From assembly GCA_032716605.1 (NCBI GenBank), contig CM064560.1, positions 14,693,297 through 14,757,296 on the forward strand: a DNA stretch of 64,000 nucleotides, in the 5' to 3' direction. Of the stretch, positions 1 to 10,867 are shown in pieces. The stretch's first letter is position 1; each line of letters opens with the position of its first letter. The notes beneath the pieces were generated by a model. The model searched no databases and was not told where the DNA came from. It was given only the letters and a program-made list of their open reading frames with translations. Both the position numbers and the translations under genes were made by a program. The DNA is from Paralithodes platypus (taxonomy: Eukaryota; Arthropoda; Malacostraca; Decapoda; Lithodidae).

Positions 1-775
1 CAACTGCAAACCCTGTACCGGCGGAGGTCTTGGAACCATCAGTGTACACTGGAACGGCTGAAGAATGGTGTAGCATATGTTCCGCAAACTGAGCATAAAG
101 CAACTGTGGGGTTGAAGAGGCCTTAGAGGGGGGGAGGGCAGATGTACAAATGGTAGGGCGAGGGAGTAGCCTTGGGGGGAACTCTGACTGTCGGAGGGGT
201 AGCACTGATGGAATGGGAAAAAAGAAGGAGGCTAGTAAAGCAGAGACCCGACCAGGGAACGAAGTAGCAGACGATGATGGGGCTAAGCCGGAAGCCGTGG
301 GAGGAAAACCAGCCGAACTGTGTTGCAGAAGGCGAAGATGACATCGAAGGGTCAGTTTATCCTGCCTGGATGATAGCGGTGGGACACCTGATTCAGCATA
401 AAGGCTAATAACCGGAGTAGAGCGGAAAAAAACTAGCGACAAGCGCAGACCGTGATGGTGAAGGGAGTCTAGGCGCTTAAGGTTTGTACGTGCAGCGGAG
501 GCATATACCTGGCAGCCATAATCAATCTTGGATAGAATCAGCGTTGTATGGAGGCGCAGAAGAGTCGTCCGGTCCGCACCCCAAGACAAGTGGCAAAGGG
601 TTTGTAAGAGTTGAAGCCGTCGGGTGGTGGCGGTCAGTAACGAAGTAATGTGCGGGTACCATGTCAACCGAGTATCGAAAATGAGACCTAAGAATGGAGC
701 TGAGGACCTGTAAGGCAGAGGGCGGTTATACAACGTAAGAACAGGATGCGGGATGTATGGCGTTTTATGAAGATG
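1..775 (-). pseudogene. I-like LINE ORF2, RT thumb and RNase H start (runs off left edge)
   Basis: Minus-strand reading frame that continues ORF2 after a frameshift near 765-780. It carries the conserved post-RT segment with PFLGLIFDTRLTW, a thumb/connection region (IDYGCQVYASAA), and at the window edge the start of an RNase H domain with VYTDGSKTSAGTGFAV, whose Asp is the first catalytic residue of the family. In LINEs, RNase H downstream of RT is typical of the I, R1 and LOA groups and absent from Jockey, so the element is more I-like than Jockey-like. The frame stays open for about 250 codons here, so decay is recent. The rest of RNase H and the 3' end lie outside the window. Confidence 0.8.
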
Positions 776-2724
776 ACCGCACAAGATTTCGAGGGCGAAA
801 ACCGAAAAACATGGGCCGTAGCCCACTGCGCAGCTGCATCGATGGCCTTCTGCATGAGATTTTTTAGGGCAGCGATATCCGAACCCACAGCATAAATAGC
901 GAAGTCATCCACATACAAAGAAGCACGGACACCAAGAGGGAGAGAAGAAATAATACCATTAATAGCTAGGATAAAAAGGATGGTACTTAGAACACAACCC
1001 TGTGGGACACCGTCGTGTTGGGGGTATGTTCGTGAGAATGTATTCTGAAGCTTGACTCGGAAAGTACGATCACGGAGAAAGTTCTTCAAGAATACTGCCA
1101 TGTTGCCAGACACACCAGAAAGTAAAAGGGTATGAAGGATGTTGTATTTCCAGGCAGTATCATAAGCTTTTTCAAGATCGAAGAATACAGCTAAAACTGA
1201 CTTAGTGTCTGAAAAGGCGTCGCGGATAGACGTCGCCAATCTCAATAATGGGTCTAAAGTACTACGGCCCTTGCGAAAGCCATATTGAAAAGGTGACAGG
1301 ATGCCTCTTGATTCAAGGAGCCACAATAAGCGGGAGTGAACCATGCGTTCTAATAATTTGCCTACACAACTAACCAGGGCAATTGGACGGTAATCTGCTG
1401 GTGCATGGCCCGACTTACCCGGCTTAAGGAATGGGAGAAGGATGGCATGTCTCCACTCAGCCGGAAAAAAGCCTGTGGACCACAGACGGTTGTAGATGGA
1501 TAAGAGAAAGCCAAGCGCAGCTGGAGATAAGTGCTTCAGCATCAAGTAATGGACACCATCAGGGCCTTCACATGTATCCTTACAGGCTCCCAGGCTAGAC
1601 TCAAGCTCAGCCCGGGAGAAGGAGGCATTGAAAAACTGATCAGATGATAAGGAGAAGTCAAGTCGCTTAAGTTCAGAACGGCGTTTATGCATCTGGAAGG
1701 AGGGCGGGAGATGGGAGCCAGTGCTAACATCACTGAAATGTTGTCCCAACATATTGGCCACCAGAGATGGGTCGCCCACAATGCCAGTGTTGGTATGGAG
1801 GACTGGGGCCGGCGTAGGCGCATGTTTCCCTGCAATCTTCCTGACGCGAGCCCAGACTTGCGGAACAGGTGTATCTGCGTTGATAGTAGAGGCATACGAC
1901 ATCCAGCTAGATTTTTTTGAAGAGCGGATTGTACGACGGAAGACGGCATTAGTCTGTTTGAAAAGAGTACACGCATCCCGCTCATATGGAGAGCCTTTTT
2001 TCCGACGGAAACTCTTCCACTTGGCTCTTTTATTGCGTAAAGCCAAAGTGCACTGAGCAGTCCACCACGGTACACACTTAGAAGACATACTCCGAGTGGT
2101 GCGTGGAATACAAGTATAGGCAGCACGGAGCACAAACATCAGGAAACTGGTAAGCATGGCATCAGGGTCCGGGAAAGCAGGGGTCGGATTAGGCGGAACG
2201 GCGAGATCAGCGAAAAATGTCAAGTCGGCATGATCGAAACACCAACGGGGAGGGCGCGGCACTGGGGAGTAAGACATAGGGGAGAGGACAATCGGGAAGT
2301 GGTCAGTCGCACAGTAATCATTAAAGACCTTCCAAGTAAAATCCATGGATAGTATAGGGGAACACAGAGACAAGTCAATACATGAGAAGGTACGGGCGCC
2401 GCTATCAAAATGCGTAGAAGAACCAGTGTTTAAAAGAAATAAATCGTGCGTACGAATCAGATCCTCAAGGGAACGACCTCGTGTGTTAATGGTAGAGTCA
2501 CCCCACAGGGAATGCCTGCAATTAAAATCCCCTAAAAGGAGGAAAGGTGGAGGTAATAGAGAAAGGATCCTGTTTAATTCTGGAACATCGATCGGGATCG
2601 AGGGGGAAAGGTATATGGAAACTACTGTAAGCCAGCGTGAAAGGAACACTCTGGCAAGCGTGCTTTTAAGAGAGGTACGGATAGTTAACGGAAACATCAT
2701 GATGGACGAGGAGGCAAGTATCAT
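688..2724 (-). CDS. I-like LINE ORF2: endonuclease (part) and reverse transcriptase
   Basis: Open frame of 678 residues. Residues 30-150 are the second half of an APE-type endonuclease (exonuclease-endonuclease-phosphatase fold) with GDFNCRHS at about 65-72 and the catalytic DH of ATDHFPIV at 141-142. Residues about 390-650 are the RT, with YRPIALVSC near 443, FFDLEKAYD, the GVPQGCVLS block and the catalytic YVDD near 602. The protein nicks target DNA and copies the element RNA onto it. The ATG is not the true start: the endonuclease N-terminus lies in another frame at 2721-2984. The C-terminal stop at 688 follows a frameshift, since the homologous thumb continues in another frame to base 1. 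High confidence for family, low for activity. Confidence 0.9.
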   Translation of the reverse strand: MILASSSIMMFPLTIRTSLKSTLARVFLSRWLTVVSIYLSPSIPIDVPELNRILSLLPPPFLLLGDFNCRHSLWGDSTINTRGRSLEDLIRTHDLFLLNTGSSTHFDSGARTFSCIDLSLCSPILSMDFTWKVFNDYCATDHFPIVLSPMSYSPVPRPPRWCFDHADLTFFADLAVPPNPTPAFPDPDAMLTSFLMFVLRAAYTCIPRTTRSMSSKCVPWWTAQCTLALRNKRAKWKSFRRKKGSPYERDACTLFKQTNAVFRRTIRSSKKSSWMSYASTINADTPVPQVWARVRKIAGKHAPTPAPVLHTNTGIVGDPSLVANMLGQHFSDVSTGSHLPPSFQMHKRRSELKRLDFSLSSDQFFNASFSRAELESSLGACKDTCEGPDGVHYLMLKHLSPAALGFLLSIYNRLWSTGFFPAEWRHAILLPFLKPGKSGHAPADYRPIALVSCVGKLLERMVHSRLLWLLESRGILSPFQYGFRKGRSTLDPLLRLATSIRDAFSDTKSVLAVFFDLEKAYDTAWKYNILHTLLLSGVSGNMAVFLKNFLRDRTFRVKLQNTFSRTYPQHDGVPQGCVLSTILFILAINGIISSLPLGVRASLYVDDFAIYAVGSDIAALKNLMQKAIDAAAQWATAHVFRFSPSKSCAVIFIKRHTSRILFLRCITALCLTGPQLHS

Positions 2725-2984
2725 ACTGGGATCGGGGAGAACTTATATAGGAGTAAAAAGCTATTGGGGGGGGGGGGATTAGATAAACGCGATTCTTGTA
2801 AGCTAATAACAAGTGGGCTAAACCTAGAGATAAGGTAACGAAGATCAACACGATATGCAAAACTACGAATGTTCCATTGTAAAATGGACATTAAAAAGAC
2901 AAAAAAGATTAAAAAGAAGACGCATACAAGAGGGAGGAAAATACATTCACTATATACAACATATTTACAAAATACAGTTAACAC
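2721..2984 (-). pseudogene. I-like LINE ORF2, endonuclease N-terminus
   Basis: Reading frame with ILQWNIRSF near residue 35 and ISLQESRL near residue 60, the usual first two motifs of an APE-type LINE endonuclease; the Asn and Glu are metal-binding or catalytic in the family. It runs into a homopolymer of 12 G (2766-2777, C on the coding strand), and the downstream endonuclease resumes in another frame at about 2724. The simplest reading is a length change in the homopolymer, either in the genome or in the assembly. The codons before WNIRSF encode a hydrophobic stretch that may not be translated; the real start probably lies close to the Met of LMSILQW. Confidence 0.75.
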
Positions 2985-3012
2985 CGTGGGTGAAAAATAT
3001 AGCCAAGAGAGG

Positions 3013-3540
3013 CTAACGATGGGAAATAATAGCAGGAATTGGAGAAGACGTTGAAGGGGAAGACTGAAAACCGGGGGGCATAGGGAGGTCTAACAGAGAA
3101 AGAGGAGAGGAAGGAGGATGGCCGGAAGAGGTAGGAAGGACGGACGGCGGGTGGGAAGAGAAGGAGGGGGTAAGGTCAGGAGAAGGAAGAGGGGGAGGGT
3201 TAGGAGGAGGAAGAGGACGGGGCAGGGGAAGGCGGGAGAGGGGTAGGGGGGAGAGAAGAGGGGGTAGGATGAACTTCGGCATGAACGGTTGAAGGCGGTG
3301 GGTGGGAAGAACGGATAAATTCATCAATCTTAGGTAGGGTTTCGTAGGAGAAATCTAGGGACGCAGTGACGGGAGGAGGAGGAGACTGGACGGAGGGAAA
3401 AGAGAGAGATAGAGAGAGGGAGATACAGCGTCATCAAGCCAATGAGGGAGAGTTTTGGATTGATTTTCATGGGAAAGTTTTGAGTTATTAACTTATTTAA
3501 TTCTAAGAGGTCCTTTTGATGTTCAAAAAAATAATTCAAG
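3013..3540 (-). pseudogene. I-like LINE ORF1 (gag-like) C-terminal part
   Basis: Minus-strand coding remnant immediately upstream of ORF2, ending about 30 bases before it. From its upstream end it has a helical stretch (EHQKDLLELNKLITQNF, about 3540-3485), then a frameshift, then about 100 residues very rich in Pro and Ser ending in a stop near 3013. Position and spacing fit ORF1 of a two-ORF LINE, which encodes an RNA-binding coat protein. No CCHC zinc knuckle is visible in the part present. The upstream end meets the LTR of the Gypsy-A element at 3550, and no continuation is seen beyond it. Confidence 0.5.
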
Positions 3541-3544
3541 GTTG

Positions 3545-3549
3545 GCATG
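3545..3549. repeat. Target-site duplication GCATG, left of first Gypsy-A LTR
   Basis: GCATG directly precedes the first LTR copy. The same five bases follow the LTR at 6696-6700 and follow the second LTR copy at 18375-18379. Five bases is the usual Gypsy integrase footprint. The base after each copy also matches, so the repeat could be read as six. Confidence 0.7.
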
Positions 3550-6500
3550 TAAAATGCCCCAGAACAAGAAGCCCACCACAGAAGCCACGAGCGAACACCA
3601 CACAGAAACACCCGGAAGAAAGGTCCACAGAACGAAAGGACCAGCTGACCGAGCCCGCCATTCCAGGCAGGCCCAAGCCCGCAGGGCTAAACAGCTCCAG
3701 GACACACCCATTTACCTTTTCTAAAACCGACCATTTTCCGCACCTCACGTACACTAACCCCTCGTGTCCTACACTTATTAACTACAAAGATGATGAACAG
3801 GAATATACATTCATATTAAAAACACCCATGCCTGTCCCGACGTTGAGCCAATGCCAACACATCAGACAGCCATAATTATATCTATGTATGTTCTTGCATC
3901 CGAGAAGTAGATGTTATATATCTTAGAAGTTAAAGCACCCACGCTGTCCCTAGATCTCTTATATCATTTTCCATGACGAGTATAGATATATGTAACCCGT
4001 GCTCAGTCGCCCCTTGCATTGCTCCTCTAGTAACTAAGTATTAATATTAACATTCCCTAACATCTTGTCTTGCCAGACTAAGCTTCTGAAGACCCATCGC
4101 CCCATAAATCTATGTATGCAACCCTTAGGTTAAGTATTTTTATCCGCCATTGTGTTCACCTTTTTCCATTTACTTTCCACAATTGTCATACGTCTTCCCC
4201 TTGCCTCCTTCGTATCCACAGTCCACACTACGCCAATTGACTTCGTGTCTTACACCTCTTACCCCAACCAGAGATTATATAAGATAACCTGGTTATCAGT
4301 ATCTGTCATAAGTACCCCGAAACAATAACTAAGTACCCCTACGAACTGCCACTGTGGTTGGTATTTTATATTTAATAGAAAACGCAGTTCCCAGGGCCAA
4401 CTAATAGTATCCATAACCCTCTGACTGATCACATAACTCTATCTTTTCCAGACTCATATACCACCCCATAGTTGCATTCCCCGGTAGCATTTGGCTAACG
4501 TATTCTACTGCCTTTTCAAACTTCCATATCAATTGTAGCCTAATGCCACCCCCACGCCCAGGGACCTTAGGGGCAAAATTTCCCTGTAGCCCTTGAACTC
4601 TCCCCCCCCCTCTCATTAAGACACCCGCGCTTCTCGACTCTTGTCCGACCTAGCCTCTCTCTCATACCTCTTGAAGATCCTTGAATTGTCCGTTACTAAC
4701 GCTCTCCAACCTTTTATATATATACTCCTATCCAGCCTACCTTCACTTAGTAGGCCAGAACAACATTAGAACTTTACTAGCCCCTTGCATGCCATCTATT
4801 CTCTTACAACACATTCACAACCCTGCACCCAATGGTCGTCGGTGCGAGGCTAGCCGCCCCGCCAGTAACTAACTTCTATTGTCATACTTCCAGATAAATG
4901 TGGCAGAGTTAGCAACCCAGTCTCCACCATATCCAGCAAACCCTACAATTAACAACCAGCCGAGTAAAACCAGCTAGCTAAGGCACCTTCGGTTTTGGTA
5001 TTAAAGACACTCACATCTGTCTCATACACAGAGGGTTATTACAAACACTGGTGATATGGCAAGCCCCTAGCCACAGCCGCCGGACGACTATATCAGAGAG
5101 GGCGCCCAGCTCCCCCTTTTTGCCCACCCGAGGAGGGAGACCCCCACCCCCGCGGAGGTATACCTGGCCCCTGTTTTGACTCTCGAGTCATTGCCAGGTA
5201 GCACAGGAATTCTTCCTATCAATGAACTAACCATGAATGACTAACACCTTTACTAACCTCTATTACCTCACAATAAACCATTTACCTTTCTTGCATGCTC
5301 TGATCACTAAATTAGCACCTCAGCTATACCATAGAATGAAGATTGAAACAATCTAGAGAGACACTCCTATCACAGCTGTCCCCATCCTCCTCGCAAAGTA
5401 GATCCAGTCTCTCTCCCCTAAATACGTCCAGTATAGCCAAAATAGTACCTCTTACTAAGGCTCAGTTATATGAAAATATAAAGGCTTCCTATCGCCCTGT
5501 GCCACAACAGTAAATACCATCTTACCTAGTCCCCATATCTATTGAGAGCTCAATTAAGTCCATAAGACTCGAGATCCCTACTGTCTGCAGGGTCCAGAAC
5601 CGAGCCTATAAATCTACCTCCCGCCCCCAGTCAAATCAGTTGAAAGCTAGACACCAACCAGTGGTCACTACCCTGCAGTTTACCTCTAGCTCTGCCCTTG
5701 TGTTGTTCCGGAGTTGAGAGATTCCAGATCCGGCAGACTCCGTGGCAGAGAAGACTGATAGAAGCATCTGTCCATGTACAAGTCCTAACGTGCACCTTAT
5801 AACCTTCACACAAATTCGTGGGTATATAAGTGTGTAGCCAGCAACGATCATCAAGAGATCCGACTTGAGAACTTCCTACATTTTGGACCATCTGGACGGC
5901 CGAGGAACCAGTCGTTAGCCCCCAACATCACCGGAAGCAAGATAACCAGGACCAGATCTACCCATACTATTCAAGATTCATGTTACTAGTACTAAGTGTT
6001 GTAGTACTAGCTTGATACGCACCTATTAACTTTCTATAAAGTGGCTAAGACCTTGCCCAGTGTAATTCATATTTAACCATTCCATTTGGGACGTACTAAG
6101 CGATCAGTGTTTTTTTATTAACAGGCGACCTTGACTCTCGTAATTACCTTATTCAGATATTAAAACTCTAGTGATATCTAACGTTCGCCCACTGATTCGT
6201 GTTCTACATATTTCTTCCTTAAGAATATCAAACTTAGTTCAGTACCCCCATGAGGTTGCTAGAGATTTCCGTGTTCTATAATATACGCGTCTAATCCTAA
6301 CTGTGAGTTGCTACGTGGGCACGCGACCAGCCAGCAAGAGGTAAAATCAGTGACAGTGAATTATACGAATATATTGAGGTCTTCCAGTAAATATAAACTT
6401 GCTAATTAAACCCGTGATCAGAAGAATATACCTGAACGTTGGAAGTGGGAGACTAGGCTCCATCCAAATCCGCAAATGCTAGCAGTTCCCTTCTATCATT

Positions 6501-6695
6501 TGTTTTGTGCAAATATAACTATCTTTCTATGCTCTTTATTTCTTTATTTCAATAAACGTGAACTTGTGTCGTGTTACTGTGTTTATTTTGTGTTCTCTAT
6601 TCCTCATACCTTGTATTGTGCATGCAGCCTTCTATACCCAGTCATTCAGAACTCACATTACCCAAGTTAAACCTGTAGAAAAACAGGGCATAACA
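3550..6695 (+). mobile_element. Gypsy-A LTR, first copy (3146 bp, looks like a solo LTR)
   Basis: This stretch is repeated almost exactly at 15228-18374. It begins TAAAATGCCCC and ends GGGCATAACA, so its tips share the inverted motif ATGCCC/GGGCAT, and it is flanked on both sides by GCATG. An AATAAA near 6550 in a T/GT-rich context could be the polyadenylation signal. By eye the two copies differ at about ten places, four of them substitutions. Because the left-flank and right-flank target duplications both abut this single LTR, it looks like a solo LTR. An LTR over 3 kb is long for Gypsy. No coding region is recognisable inside apart from a short frame continuing from pol in the second copy. 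Confidence 0.8.
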
Positions 6696-6870
6696 GCATG
6701 TATAAAATGTATACCGGTATATACTGTATATATATAAAATTCTACCTACCTACCTAACTATCTCCCTCCCCCCCTCTATCTCTGTGTCTCTCTGTCTCTC
6801 TCGGAATTGCTAGGGCGAAAATAAGGGGGTGATGAGGTCCGAGAGAGAGACAATGTTTACCTTCACCTGC

Positions 6871-6909
<39 letters not shown>
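6696..6909 (+). repeat. Flank of Gypsy-A insertion, left part, ending in a GA microsatellite
   Basis: Sequence starting GCATGTATAAAATG, through TATG/CTAC-rich DNA, to a GA run (about 6871-6909). The same sequence follows the second LTR at 18375. It is therefore pre-integration DNA 3' of the insertion site, present twice in the window. Confidence 0.75.
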
Positions 6910-6913
<4 letters not shown>

Positions 6914-8556
6914 AAGGTACAAAGGAGTACAAAGGAAATCAAGCAACAACAGGTCTAGTGACCCTTCTAGGTTGCTTGTCCTCCAAAACACTGAGGATCA
7001 AGTGTCCAAACAGTGGTTTAGAGTGGGTAAGGGAACATTGGAAAGGGAACTACTGCCCTGCCACTAACGTGGCAGGACTAGGAAGTTAGTAGGGGACATA
7101 TGGGTTAGTAACTGAGGGGAGGATAAAGTTATTCATTTACAAACGCAGTCAGTCGCGGGTTTGATGCGAGATATTTGTCTAGGCGGAATTTAAATGAATC
7201 AACGGTGCTGCAGTCTATAACGTCTCGGGGAAGCCCATTCCACAAGTTGACAACTCGATTGAAGAAGAAATTCTTAGATTCGTGCGAGTTAAAAAGATTA
7301 CCAATAATTTTGCAACCGTTTCCCGCGTGTAATTAGATTGGTCGATAGTGAAGTACTTACTACAGTTCATATTGTCGATGCCTTTGATGATTTTGAACAC
7401 TTGAATTAAGTCGCCTCTTAATCTGCGCTGGGTTAAAGGAAATAGATTTAATTCTCTAAGACGCTCTTCGTATGGTTTGTTCTTTAGGCTAGGTATCATT
7501 TTGGTAACTCTACGTTGAACTCGTTCTAGCTTGTTTATATCTTTTTGGTAATAAGGGCACCAGGATTGAACGCAGTATTCCAGAAGAGGGCGGACTAAGG
7601 GAATTGTAAAGGGTTAGGATAACTCTTTGGATTTATGCTCAAATGACCTGCCTATAAAGCCAATAATTTTGTTTGCCTTCTTAACAACTTCTGAACATTG
7701 TTGACTCGGTTTTAGGTTACTCGATATTGTTACTCCCAGATCAGTTTCTCTGTTTAAGCCGAGTGCCATTCACGAATAGTTTGCTTTCTCATTTAGGTAT
7801 CCGACATGTAGTACTTTACATTTATCCGCATTGAAACTCATTTGCCAAATTTGGGCCCAACATGACAATTTATCTAGATTGTGTTGCATATCGTCAACTT
7901 GTTCTTTTGAGAGTACGCTATTTGCAATTTTTGTATCGTCAGCAAATTTTGAGATAGATCAGGTGAGACCCTCATCTATGTCGTTGATGTAAATTAGAAA
8001 GAGAATTGGTCCTAGTACCGATCCCTGGGGTACCCCGCTACTTACATTGGTCCATTTAGATGCCTTACCGTTATGACTACCCTTTGCTTTCTGTTGCTGA
8101 GCCAATTTTCTATCCATTTCAACACACCGTCTTGTATTCCATGCGCTTTTAGTTTTAGCAGTAACGTTTGTGGGGAACTTTGTCAAAGGCCTTTTGAAAA
8201 TCAAGGTATATAATATCTACAGCTTTACTCTCATCGTAGAGGTTGAGGATATCGTGGAAGAAGTCTAAGAGGTTTGTTAAACAGGAACGTTTTTTACGAA
8301 AGCCGTGTTGAGTATCTTTAAGTATGTTATTTTCCTCTAAGTGATTTACGAGTCTGTCTCGTAAGCATTTTACATACAACTGAGGTTAAGCTAATTGGAC
8401 GATAGTTACTGGGTAGGGATTTGCTGCCTTTTTTGAATATCGGTGTTACGTTGGCTAGCTTCCACTGATCAGGCATAGTTCCAGACTGCAAGGATTTATT
8501 GAATAGTAATGTCAGTGGTTTGGAGAGCTCATTCTTAGCTTCCTTTAGAACTCTAG

Positions 8557-8557
<1 letters not shown>
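6910..8557 (-). mobile_element. CR1-like LINE, 5'-truncated, inserted in the GA microsatellite
   Basis: The second flank copy lacks this block: there the GA run goes straight to GTCCATAGGG. The insertion's minus strand codes, in at least four frames, for RT of the CR1/L2 type: MPDQWKLANVTPIFKKG and YRPISLTSVVCK (8380-8500), [14 protein letters not shown] (about 8180), [19 protein letters not shown] (7980-8040), FADDT at about 7930, a C-terminal LRGDLIQVFKIIKG, and a stop near 7126. The 3' end carries about three copies of a CCTTTGTACT-like unit (6909-6940), like the short tandem tails of CR1 elements. The endonuclease is missing, so the copy is 5'-truncated. Confidence 0.88.
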
Positions 8558-8607
<50 letters not shown>

Positions 8608-8755
8608 CATAGGGAGAGTTTGTATTGACATATGGGCGTTTATAGGGAACATCTTGCATATCGGTCGCCAGGAATCCACAGCTAATCCCAAATCTTACCA
8701 AAATTTACAGAAGTTCTTTCAAAGATGCGTAAAATAGCATGGCTTACGAATTTTA
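8558..8755 (+). repeat. Flank of Gypsy-A insertion, right part (GA run plus 150 bp)
   Basis: GA tract (about 8558-8605) followed by GTCCATAGGGAGAG and ending TTACGAATTTTA. It matches 18550-18772 base for base outside the microsatellite. At 8755/8756 the match stops abruptly and Gypsy-A gag coding begins, in the middle of the protein. Confidence 0.75.
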
Positions 8756-9423
8756 TCCTAGACACGAAATTCGAAGGCGATCTAGATGCCACAGTCAGTA
8801 AGCTTGCCCAACACATAAAAAATTCTTTCCCCACGTTGACCAAAATCCAACAAGAACAGCAAATTCTGGTCAACCTTGTGTCAATATTGCCCTCAGCAGT
8901 AAAAGACCATTTCCGGGTGCACGATTTCGTCGAATACAAAAAAGACCTCATCACGATCCGACGTATTTTGGCCGTGCGCACAGAAGCACCCACCCAAATC
9001 GCTGCAATCAAGAGGTTTCCCACGCACCCGCAGCAAACCAACCACCAAAACCCCAAGAATGCCTACCCAGCCTCATCTTTCAACAACAGACCCACCTACC
9101 CTTCCGGCAAGCCCCAACCCAGTAGACCCCGGTTCCAACCGTCCCAGCCACGCAGAATCTTCAACCGGAACAGCAACTACAACACCTACCAAAGTAAAAA
9201 TCCTACCTTAGTCATTATCAACCCCTATGAATTCCCTGCCTGTAATGCTCAGTGTGCCCTCCACCAAATTCGTGACTCTGCCAAACCTCGCCCCTCTACT
9301 CCTCGCATTTCTGTAAATGAAGAGGAGTGGGGACAAGAGGAAGAAATTGCCCCCCATACCATGACCTCAGATGATACCGAGGAAACCCTGGAAGAGGTAG
9401 ATACCGACCCCCAGGATTTTTAA
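8756..9423 (+). pseudogene. Gypsy-A gag, N-terminus missing
   Basis: About 220 residues of gag, the structural protein that packages the element RNA. The segment GDLDATVSKLAQHIKNSFP through ILPSAVKDHF aligns with residues about 100-160 of Gypsy-B gag (GDLDETVEKL, RILPDPVTDHF). It continues into a Pro/Gln/Asn-rich basic region and an acidic tail ending DPQDF, as Gypsy-B gag ends EQLDF. No CCHC knuckle is visible. The first 100 or so residues, the leader and the primer site are absent because the sequence upstream of 8756 is host flank. An ATG at 8725 gives an open start, but its first ten codons lie in the flank repeat and are accidental. Confidence 0.8.
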
Positions 9424-9440
9424 AGTCCCCCCCGCCCACG

Positions 9441-9605
9441 ATGGGCCCGGCGGGGGACGCCATAACTAGTCGCACTGCCCCCATTTATTACATGGCCAAA
9501 ATCAAGGACATTCCTGTCCGCTTGCTAATCGACACGGGAGCTGCCAAGTCATGTTTGTTCAAATCTTACTATGAAAACATCCCCGACGATTTGGCCCTTT
9601 GTTAA
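9441..9605 (+). pseudogene. Gypsy-A aspartic protease, N-terminal part
   Basis: Short frame starting 18 bases after the gag stop, in a different frame. It contains VRLLIDTGAAKSCLF; DTGA is the active-site triad of retroviral-type aspartic proteases, which act as homodimers to cut the gag-pol polyprotein. It stops after 54 codons. Downstream codons in another frame (ISAADTYLNLLGDTLPLSV, then YDGFLGL near 9750) match the second half of the Gypsy-B protease, which has YDGYLGLDLL, so the gene is split by frameshifts. Confidence 0.75.
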
Positions 9606-10867
9606 ACACCAAAACAGAACTCATCTCAGCTGCTGATACTTACTTAAATCTCCTAGGAGACACTTTACCCCTATCAGTAAACCACTCCTGGCCCCCATGC
9701 TCGTTGTTATCACACATTTACAGTATTTTCCTCCAACTGTAAACATTATGATGGTTTCCTTGGACTTTACCTCCTTCAAAAAACTAGAGGCCCAGATTGA
9801 CTGCGGCCAAAGGCTGATCTCATTCAAAAACAAATTCCAGCCCAAAGCCTCTGACAAACCAATCACGCAGAAACCCATTCCCAAAAAGAAAAAAACAACC
9901 TCCCCCTCAACAAAACCTGATTCAGGGTTACCAAGTTGCAGCTAGCACTAAGGTTACTCCTAAAACCCCCCCTTGCCCCGAGATCTCTCAAAACCTCACT
10001 CAATTCAGTAAAAAAATGCCTCAACAAACGAAAGAAGACAAGTCCAAGCAACTCCCCCTCGGTAATCCCCTCAATTCTCGTAACTCTGCCCAGAATAAAT
10101 CCTCCCATGTTTTCAGGACAGACTCTGATATATGTAACCCTAATTCTATCCAATGTTTATGTACACATGTTTCCAGAGAAAATGCCGACCAATGTACCCA
10201 ACAATGTTTCCCCCATGCCCCCAGAAATGTTAACCACCCCAAATCAATACACCAGTCCTACACCAAGAACCCATGTTCTACACCTAACTTTTTCCCCACC
10301 AACCCTCCGCAGTCCCCCCAGCAAATCCCGTTTTCTAACTCGCTCACCTCGCACCCTTCTGAACCGCCCGCACGCGCCGTTAATCCCCCCCTCACGCGTG
10401 CCGACCGAGGGACACAACCATGTTCCCACCATGCCCCCAGAAATGCCCAGCTATTCCACCACCCCCCAATCCCCTTGTGACAGTTTTTCGTCAGTAGCTC
10501 CCTTCCACCCCCCACAATTCACACCCCTAATAAACTTCAAAACCCCACACTTGACTCACCCCCTCATGACAGACAAACCCACCAACCCCAGATAACCTCT
10601 AAACAAACTGTTACTGCCACCGACAACGCTTCCCCCACCAACCCTCCGCAGTCCCTCCAACAAATCCCGTTTTCTAACCCCCTCACACCGCGCCCCACTG
10701 ATCCTCTCACACGCGCCGTTAATCCCCCCCTCACGCGTGACCCCCACCAAAGTGACCTTGCCCCCCTTATAAGTACCAAGCACCTGCTCGCCAGTCAATC
10801 CCCCACCATCATTAGCCCAGCGGTAGTTCAGGATAAATGCCAAATTTCCCCCCCCCATCAAAAATGG
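9606..10867 (+). pseudogene. Gypsy-A protease end and proline-rich linker, frame-broken
   Basis: The protease C-terminal half lies in shifted frames up to about 9770. It is followed by about 1.1 kb of Pro/Thr/Ser/Asn-rich coding-like DNA without a recognised domain. The linker contains internal direct repeats: CCACCAACCCTCCGCAGTCC starts both at about 10304 and at about 10638 and opens a segment of roughly 110 bp that is duplicated. A shorter ATGCCCCCAGAAATG unit also recurs (about 10216 and 10431). The opposite strand has long but compositionally trivial open frames, which I treat as shadows. Confidence 0.55.
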
